DNA from: Actinomycetes bacterium
Lineage (GTDB): Bacteria > Actinomycetota > Acidimicrobiia > Acidimicrobiales > Acidimicrobiaceae
NCBI GenBank assembly: GCA_021844725.1
Contig: JAKBSX010000040.1
Coordinates: forward strand, 1 to 10,909
Reading direction: 5' to 3'
Length of the DNA stretch: 10,909 bases
In this document: positions 6,986 to 10,909 of the stretch, in pieces
Position numbering within the stretch: the first letter of the stretch is position 1
Layout: every line of letters begins with the position of its first letter
Program-made: the position numbers and the translations under genes
The notes under the pieces: generated by a model
What the model was told of the DNA's origin: nothing
The model's database searches: none
Seen by the model: the letters and a program-made list of their open reading frames with translations, nothing else

Positions 6986-7315
6986 TTAAGAGCCAAGGTT
7001 ATTTAGCGCGTCAAGAATCGTTGCCTCATCGCGTGCATCTTCCCAGGAACCTCGAACCTCGAGCCTCAATACGAATATTCTTTGCCGATTTTTTGGGTCT
7101 AAAGATTTTTTGGGTCTAAAGATTTTTGATACCAACTTTTGTCATTGCAGCGACAATGCTTTCGACCTCGGACGGCTTCACGAATAGATCCTTGGTATCT
7201 CTACCAAACATTCCTCGAACTCTGGCCAGTCGACCTCGTCCTCTTCACCTGCCATAAATCCAAAGAACGCACTTCCACTCTAAATGTCCAGTGCAGCTAG
7301 TTGAAAGAACGAGAC
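6986..7315 (-). pseudogene. Unidentified minus-strand gene broken by frameshifts and a 17-bp duplication
   Basis: Three minus-strand frames join into one protein-like sequence. The first (from about 7255, ATG) reads MAGEEDEVDWPEFE; the second (ATG at 7211) reads MFGRDTKDLFVKPSEVESIV and AAMTKVGIK, then hits TAG; the third reads DPKNRQRIFVLRLEVRGSW followed by EDARDEATILDALNNLGS and a stop at 6986. The frame change between the second and third falls in the tandem repeat at 7087-7127, and another single-base shift lies near 7212-7220. An in-frame TAG also occurs upstream of the MAGEED segment. I do not recognise the family. The fragments are clearly more protein-like than the other frames, but this is judgement by eye. 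Confidence 0.45.
7087..7127. repeat. 17-bp tandem duplication with partial third copy
   Basis: GATTTTTTGGGTCTAAA occurs at 7087-7103 and 7104-7120, followed by a partial copy GATTTTT (7121-7127). Seventeen is not a multiple of three, so the duplication changes the frame of the minus-strand gene that it lies in. Confidence 0.8.
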
Positions 7316-7420
7316 TCAGCTGTGATCTAACTGTTTGGCCAACGCTTTTCCCCGGCTACTGCCCCCTCTTCAACACGTAAATCTCACCCCACATCGGACC
7401 TTTCCAACCATCAAATCAGA
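7316..7420. other. Short intergenic stretch upstream of repeat copy 2
   Basis: No coding frame with a plausible start or motif is visible. It leads into the repeat element and the AAA+ gene. Confidence 0.35.
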
Positions 7421-7447
7421 GATCTGTTTTCGGTGCATACATATCAA
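7421..7447 (+). repeat. TGCATACATAT element, copy 2
   Basis: GATCTGTTTTCGG (7421-7433) runs directly into TGCATACATAT (7434-7444) and CAAG? Only AA-rich sequence is shared after the core. The ATG of the AAA+ gene lies 47 nt downstream. The ATCTGTTT box and core have the same spacing as in copies 3 and 4. Confidence 0.7.
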
Positions 7448-7491
7448 GAGAAAGCATACGGCTTTTGCAAAGGGGAAGAAAGTTGGTGATC

Positions 7492-8853
7492 ATGGTGCAA
7501 GCACCAAATGAAAAGGTGAAGGATCTGAGCTGGCAACTAGAGCTGATGGTAAGCATCCATCCAGAAATAGTGCAGTCAACACTTACAGAACTTGAAATTC
7601 CAGTTGGTATGGGCGGTAATCCTTCAAGGGACGCCAAAACAATTCTTGAGTATTTTATAGGATCTGCATTTTCCGGACTTACGAAATTCTTGACCAGACT
7701 ATGTGATGTGCTTTCTGCAGATAAGCCAGATCCTATTATTGCCGGAATCATAAAATCTTGGCTGTCGTTGCTCTCATCGTTTTGCGATGAGGAGCTGTAT
7801 TCGATTGCTTTCGATGCTTATGACTTGTATAACGATTTATCTCAAAATGAGATCTTCGCTACGAATGCTTCTGGTGAGCGGGAAAGACATATAGAGCTGT
7901 TCAGTCCAAGGGCACTTTATAAATGTGGCCTCTCGCGTGGAACTCAGAACCCGGAGCGGGATGAATACGCCCGGCGAATTCTCGAAAAGCTCACCATCAG
8001 CGGACCGTATCGAAGATTCAGCTTCGAACCTGATGTGCTTCAAAAACTCGATCAGCTGAAGGAAAAGACCGCGAACTTCACTCACGTCATTGATTATGTA
8101 ATGGACGCAGTAAGTGTCTCGATCCATTACCACAAGCCCATCAAAATCACTCCGGTCATTTTGGTCGGAAGTCCCGGCATCGGCAAGTCATATTTTACAA
8201 ATCAACTATCTCAATGCCTCGGTGTTCCACTTCGTAAAGTAGCCATGGACAACCTTCAGATAGGAGCTGGTCTAAGCGGATCTTCTTATGTCTATTCCAA
8301 TACTGAAACCGGAGCAGTGTTCAAAGTTTTGACCGAGGAAGATCACATTAGCCCACTGATCATTTTGGATGAGATCGACAAAGCCGATGGCAACTTTGCT
8401 CACGGCGATCCACTCAGTCCACTTCATAACCTACTTGAGCCAATTTCTGCCAAGACGTTTGAAGATGCCAGCTTTGCTCTAACAATAGATGCCAGTCGGA
8501 TTATTTGGATAGCAACCGCCAACTCTATTGACAAAATTCCACCCGCAATACAGAGCCGATTTGAAATCTTCGAGATTTCCTCTCAAAGTCCAGATGCCCA
8601 GGCCGCGATACTTGGCTCAATCTGTGAAGAGCTAGCAAACGAATATCCAGAGATCGAATTTGGAAAAGACCTGCTTGGTATCCTTGCTCAAAGAACTCCG
8701 AGAGAACAGCGCCAGATGCTCCAACGTGCTTTGTCTCGGGCTATTCGTATCGGAGAGTCCAAAGTCACTGCCAAACACCTTGAACAAGCAGAGCCCGGCA
8801 GTTACTTGTCAAGTTCCATGAGACGTTTTGGGTTTAGAGGTAATCCTGGATAA
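7492..8853 (+). CDS. Lon-type AAA+ ATPase lacking a protease domain
   Basis: Numbering from this ATG, residues 1-215 form a helical, unrecognised N-terminal region. The AAA+ core follows: Walker A VGSPGIGKS (225-233), Walker B LIILDEIDKAD (289-299), GDPLSPLHNLLEP, sensor 1 IWIATANSID (338-347), an arginine-finger-like IQSRF (353-357) and a sensor-2 region TPREQRQMLQRALSRAI. The DEIDK...DP...LLE...TANS...IP order is that of Lon protease, but the product stops at 453 residues without the Ser-Lys peptidase domain, so it is a stand-alone remodeller or adaptor. ATG at 7492 is 15 nt from the only SD-like site (AGGGGA, 7471-7476); GTG at 7486 or TTG at 7483 has better spacing, so the start is uncertain by nine bases. 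Repeat copy 2 precedes it. Partner or substrate unknown. Confidence 0.9.
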   Translation: MVQAPNEKVKDLSWQLELMVSIHPEIVQSTLTELEIPVGMGGNPSRDAKTILEYFIGSAFSGLTKFLTRLCDVLSADKPDPIIAGIIKSWLSLLSSFCDEELYSIAFDAYDLYNDLSQNEIFATNASGERERHIELFSPRALYKCGLSRGTQNPERDEYARRILEKLTISGPYRRFSFEPDVLQKLDQLKEKTANFTHVIDYVMDAVSVSIHYHKPIKITPVILVGSPGIGKSYFTNQLSQCLGVPLRKVAMDNLQIGAGLSGSSYVYSNTETGAVFKVLTEEDHISPLIILDEIDKADGNFAHGDPLSPLHNLLEPISAKTFEDASFALTIDASRIIWIATANSIDKIPPAIQSRFEIFEISSQSPDAQAAILGSICEELANEYPEIEFGKDLLGILAQRTPREQRQMLQRALSRAIRIGESKVTAKHLEQAEPGSYLSSSMRRFGFRGNPG

Positions 8854-8891
8854 CCCAGGCAGATGATGCTTTTGTTTAGATCGATTTTCTA

Positions 8892-8920
8892 CACACGGCT
8901 GAGAGAACTAGCCAAGTGTG
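8892..8920. other. Bulged hairpin downstream of the AAA+ gene
   Basis: CACACGGCT (8892-8900) pairs with AGCC and GTGTG (8910-8913, 8916-8920) with an AA bulge and a 9-nt loop, 38 nt after the AAA+ stop. No T run follows; a weak terminator or processing site is possible. Confidence 0.35.
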
Positions 8921-8958
8921 ATTGCTAGGCGAATCGCATTGGCATAATTTCGTTCGGA

Positions 8959-9105
8959 ATGATCTTCGGAGCAATCTGGTCAGGGGTTCTGATGCTCAGT
9001 TGCTTGGGTTTGCTTAGTCGGATGCGAAAGGTTCTTTTAGGGAAAAGATCTGTTTGGCCTGCATACATATTAAGTAACAAGCGAGTGCAGGAGGAAACCA
9101 GATGA
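8959..9105 (+). CDS. Possible small hydrophobic protein, 48 aa
   Basis: An ATG at 8959 opens 48 codons: a hydrophobic segment (MIFGAIWSGVLMLSCLGLL) followed by a basic stretch (SRMRKVLLGKRS), the layout of a one-pass membrane peptide. Its TGA overlaps the ATG of the next gene (ATGA, 9102-9105). The same frame upstream holds ATG at 8863 and 21 codons (MMLLFRSIFYTRLRELAKCD) ended by TAG at 8926, so this may be a longer gene with an amber stop. Against it: no good ribosome site at 8959, and it contains repeat copy 3. I regard it as tentative. Confidence 0.3.
   Translation: MIFGAIWSGVLMLSCLGLLSRMRKVLLGKRSVWPAYILSNKRVQEETR
9047..9074 (+). repeat. TGCATACATAT element, copy 3
   Basis: GATCTGTTTGGCC (9047-9059) precedes TGCATACATAT (9060-9070) and TAAG. 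The ATG of the first small gene lies 31 nt downstream of the core. Confidence 0.7.
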
Positions 9106-9263
9106 CAAACGATCTGAAGGCATCACCAGACCTTACCGGACGAGAGGCAAAGTGCGATATCTGCAAATCAGTGCAGCCAAGCTCGAAGAGCCTTGCTTAC
9201 TTCGGATATAAGCCCGATAAGGAATTCGATGGTTTTTACTGTGGATGTATTGGGTGGGACTGA
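9102..9263 (+). CDS. Small CxxC zinc-binding-like protein, 53 aa
   Basis: The ATG at 9102 follows a strong ribosome site (AGGAGG, spacing 6 nt). The 53-residue product has CDIC (about 23-26) and CGC near the C-terminus (FYCGCIGWD), giving two cysteine pairs that could bind one zinc ion as in small zinc ribbons. Its TGA overlaps the next gene's ATG by one base (TGATG), which implies translational coupling. Repeat copy 3 lies 31 nt upstream. Small proteins like this are common in phage and plasmid modules; I do not recognise a specific family. Confidence 0.7.
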   Translation: MTNDLKASPDLTGREAKCDICKSVQPSSKSLAYFGYKPDKEFDGFYCGCIGWD

Positions 9264-9565
9264 TGACAACTACTACAGAGAAAACTTCGGCAATACAAGA
9301 TAGTTTTAGCCGATACGCACTACTTGAGAGCGAAAATGCAAAGCTCAAGCACCAGCTCGAAGTTGAGGGGTTAGTCAATCAGACTTACAAAATAGCCGCA
9401 GAGAAGGCTTCTTGTGAACTTGAGAAGCTACGCAAACTCATTAGCGAGATCGATTCGCTTCACGAGCCGTGTCATGAGTCGATGATATATTGCGAAGACT
9501 GTGGCGAAGAGTTTCCCTGTCAAACCAGGATTCTTATCGATAACAGGGAGGAGTCAGGGTTATGA
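9263..9565 (+). CDS. Coiled-coil protein with C-terminal cysteine cluster, 100 aa
   Basis: I chose ATG at 9263 because it overlaps the preceding stop (TGATG); the frame also has ATG at 9245, six codons earlier. Residues about 16-70 form a heptad-rich helix (ALLESENAKLKHQLEVEGLV, then ...ELEKLRKLISEIDSL), likely a coiled coil. The C-terminus carries CxxC-xxxxx-C (YCEDCGEEFPCQT), plus an upstream Cys and His pair (HEPCHES), which could bind zinc. It is co-transcribed with the preceding small gene. Its stop overlaps an ATG (9562) of the decayed HNH gene, so these three were probably one operon. Function unknown. Confidence 0.72.
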   Translation: MTTTTEKTSAIQDSFSRYALLESENAKLKHQLEVEGLVNQTYKIAAEKASCELEKLRKLISEIDSLHEPCHESMIYCEDCGEEFPCQTRILIDNREESGL

Positions 9566-9854
9566 AAGCACTAACGGCATCGGAAGTAGCCCGCTTTTGA
9601 AGTTAAGTTGACGTGGGTTGGCCTGACTAATGCTGGGCTTATCGAGGCGCTGTCAATTCTAATGGTTATGAGGCGTTCAAACTCAGCGGTTTGATGCTGA
9701 ACGCATCTCGTGTTGCTTATAATATCGCTTTTCCTGAGGTCGATCTTGGGCGCTCTGATTTTGTTTGTCATCATTGCGACAACCCCAGATGTTGTAATTT
9801 CAATCATCTTTTTTTGGGGATGCTGAAATCAACACGAGGAACATGAGGTTCTAA
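9562..9854 (+). pseudogene. HNH endonuclease, decayed
   Basis: ATG at 9562 overlaps the previous stop. In a single frame the sequence reads MKALTASEVARF, then TGA (9598), TAA (9604) and TAA (9628), then CWAYRGAVNSNGYEAFKL, and later VCHHCDNPRCCNFNHLFLG. This is the CW-x-W/Y-x-G...NGYG..F...HxCDNPxCvNPxHLFLG pattern of small HNH homing-type endonucleases. Each stop sits where a family member would plausibly have W, K and E, so each is one substitution from sense. After HLFLG the frame is lost in the T/G run at 9810-9819; one extra base gives DAEINTRNMRF, matching the usual T..DN..DM. The metal-binding His and Cys pairs are still present, but no intact product can be made with the standard code. 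Confidence 0.72.
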
Positions 9855-10075
9855 AGCTTCTAAAGGTTGACTGGGGTCAAGGCTTTGGTCTTGCCCGTCC
9901 TAAGCCGATAGGCCATCTTGAGTCTCTCTTTGCCTAGGTTGGCAGGAGATCGCCTCCTGCAAAGTTTGAGCTTTGCGTTCTAGATCAACTCGACTGATCA
10001 AGTAGCTGGCTTGACCTTAGCGCTATTGCTGCCAACGAAGACGCTGGTCTTCCCAAAATAAACTCTTATAGGTAA
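9827..10075 (+). pseudogene. Fragment resembling the C-terminal end of an EAL domain
   Basis: One plus-strand frame, overlapping the end of the HNH remnant, reads NQHEEHEVLKLLKVDWGQGF followed by GLARPKPIGHLESLFA, then TAG (9935), then FELCVLDQLD, TGA near 9995, then SSSWLDLSAIAANEDAGLPK and a TAA at 10073. The E..vL..L.VDWGQGFGLARPKP stretch resembles the last strand and helix of EAL-domain cyclic-di-GMP phosphodiesterases (usually G.D..QGY...RP.P). No start or catalytic EAL segment is present. It is at most the tail of a gene, with two in-frame stops. The assignment rests on one short motif. Confidence 0.38.
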
Positions 10076-10081
10076 GGGAGC

Positions 10082-10441
10082 TTACTGTGGAGATACTGTA
10101 TTTGAATGTACCACCAGTGTGCCGGAAATAATCTGTGAAGTTGGAGCTGGCTTGGCTGCTGAGTATGTTGTGCTGTTTGCAAAATAAGTTACCCCGAGGC
10201 TAATGCCCAGAGCCATCACGATACTAGAGCACCAAATACGCAGGTGTCGTCGATTATTTTTGTGGGCATAAAGTTCCTGGTTCAACCTGCTGGCAGTTGC
10301 CCCGATAATTTGGCTGCTTGAGGGAACTTCGCTCCGAAAGTTGCGGGAGTTTACTCCATATCCACTTCTCGACATGAGTGAGTTGAACTCAGACTCTGTA
10401 AGAACTTCAATTTCTTTTTCGCCAACTCTCACTGCCGTCAT
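10082..10441 (-). CDS. Small single-pass membrane protein, 119 aa
   Basis: I prefer ATG at 10441 because AAGGA lies six bases upstream of it; ATG at 10447 would add two residues but has AAGGA directly abutting. The N-terminal ~75 residues are polar (VGEKEIEVLTESEFNSLMSR...), followed by a basic run (HKNNRRHLR) and one hydrophobic segment (IWCSSIVMALGISLGVTYFA), then a Ser/Thr/Pro-rich tail. Basic residues before the segment suggest N-in, C-out topology with the tail outside. It is convergent with the decayed plus-strand sequence. I do not recognise a family. Confidence 0.6.
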   Translation of the reverse strand: MTAVRVGEKEIEVLTESEFNSLMSRSGYGVNSRNFRSEVPSSSQIIGATASRLNQELYAHKNNRRHLRIWCSSIVMALGISLGVTYFANSTTYSAAKPAPTSQIISGTLVVHSNTVSPQ

Positions 10442-10668
10442 TGCCATTCCTTCTTCGTTGCGTTCGTATATTTATTATCGGCTCAGGCCGTGGAAAACTT
10501 TAGAAGAAATTATTTACTCGAAATTTGGCTCTCGGAAATGCACTTTGACGGAATCTCGCAACTCTATTGACTATTGACCGTTCAAGTTGGTTGGTCTCTA
10601 ATAATCGTTCTTAGCCTCATGTCGCCCTGTCCTGGCACCCAATTTCAGTTATGGGTAATTCAAAGCGC

Positions 10669-10682
10669 TGAAGTTAACTTCA
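10669..10682. promoter_or_regulatory. 14-bp perfect palindrome, possible operator
   Basis: TGAAGTTAACTTCA is its own reverse complement and lies 43 nt before the core of repeat copy 4. It has no loop, so it suits dimeric protein binding better than an RNA hairpin. Confidence 0.4.
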
Positions 10683-10712
10683 CTTTTACCTTTTCAGTTC
10701 ACACGAAGGTGA

Positions 10713-10739
10713 CATCTGTTTTGGGTGCATACATATTAA
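10713..10739 (+). repeat. TGCATACATAT element, copy 4
   Basis: CATCTGTTTTGGG (10713-10725) precedes TGCATACATAT (10726-10736) and TAA. Spacing equals copies 2 and 3. No plus-strand gene follows before the minus-strand partial gene, so a simple promoter role does not fit this copy unless its target is antisense or a small RNA. Confidence 0.65.
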
Positions 10740-10787
10740 TTGACTAATTAGATCTAGAGAAACTTCATTCAATCCTGCCCATTTCAG

Positions 10788-10909
10788 CTACTTGGTTGGG
10801 GCCGTAAGACACCAGCTACCTAGTCCTGAGGCTGGATCAAGGCTTTTGAAAGATTCTATGATTTCCAAGCCTTCGCCAACGTACCGCTGGCCAGGAATGA
10901 CCATCGTTG
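10788..10909 (-). CDS. C-terminal end of an unidentified minus-strand protein (partial)
   Basis: The minus strand from the right window edge is open for 39 residues to TAG (10790-10788): MVIPGQRYVGEGLEIIESF and KSLDPASGLGSWCLTAPTK. Composition and the absence of stops look like a real protein end; the start lies outside the window. The opposite strand is also open over this stretch, so the strand is not certain. Family not recognised. Confidence 0.4.
   Translation of the reverse strand, partial: TMVIPGQRYVGEGLEIIESFKSLDPASGLGSWCLTAPTK

Larger units (their letters stand above)
10448..10787. other. Intergenic segment containing palindrome and repeat copy 4
   Basis: No supportable gene. A plus-strand frame ending at 10577 is antisense to the membrane-protein gene. 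The segment contains TATTGAC twice in tandem near 10564-10577, a 14-bp palindrome, and the fourth repeat copy. Confidence 0.45.

Noticed and set aside
9571..9807. Minus-strand 78-codon frame
   Set aside because: It is antisense to the HNH remnant, whose motifs are on the plus strand.
5566..10739. The TGCATACATAT repeats as XerCD dif sites
   Set aside because: There is partial similarity to GGTGCGCATAA of dif, but no symmetric second arm is visible, so I kept them as an unclassified element.
5566..10739. The repeats as a CRISPR array or plasmid iterons
   Set aside because: Spacing of 1.6-1.9 kb with genes between excludes CRISPR and normal tandem iterons.
1..10909. tRNA genes or an integrase attachment site
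   Set aside because: I found no T-loop with a matching acceptor stem, no integrase motif and no flanking long direct repeats by eye.

Overview
A bacterial accessory region of moderate GC, by eye in the upper 40s percent. ATG, GTG and TTG starts are used, with Shine-Dalgarno sites before most genes. The toxin-antitoxin pair resembles versions common in Proteobacteria. I see no ribosomal RNA, tRNA or housekeeping gene, so the lineage cannot be fixed; a genomic island or plasmid-like region of an environmental bacterium fits best.

Left part (1-4440), all on the minus strand. A consensus-like promoter (4409-4437) starts a tight three-gene operon: a TIGR04255-like protein, a helix-turn-helix protein, and an unrecognised protein carrying a TQTCDI motif. 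Downstream on the same strand lie a previously untracked 52-residue protein with a hydrophobic N-terminus and the first 529 codons of a large protein joining an N-terminal phospholipase-D-like domain to an SNF2/DEAH helicase, cut by the window edge. The set looks like a defence-type module, but that is inference.

Middle (4440-5650). An intergenic segment with a hairpin and short repeats is followed by a minus-strand HigB/HigA-type toxin-antitoxin pair. The toxin is frameshifted in a T run near its C-terminus. It has a predicted promoter that overlaps a perfect palindrome and would give a leaderless message.

Right part (5570-10909), mostly plus strand. Four same-direction copies of an 11-bp core, TGCATACATAT, within a longer conserved block sit 1.6-1.9 kb apart. 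Three copies precede a ParA/MinD-like ATPase, a Lon-type AAA+ ATPase without a protease domain, and a pair of translationally coupled small cysteine-bearing proteins. The fourth precedes no plus-strand gene that I can see. They could be shared promoter or operator elements, or boundaries of exchangeable modules. Between them are decayed genes: an unidentified minus-strand gene broken near a 17-bp tandem duplication, an HNH endonuclease with three in-frame stops plus a frameshift, and a fragment resembling the end of an EAL domain. At the right end are a small minus-strand membrane protein and the C-terminal end of a further minus-strand gene.

The left cassette looks intact and the right part partly degraded. 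Several lesions are single-base changes in homopolymers, so sequencing error must be excluded before they are called mutations.
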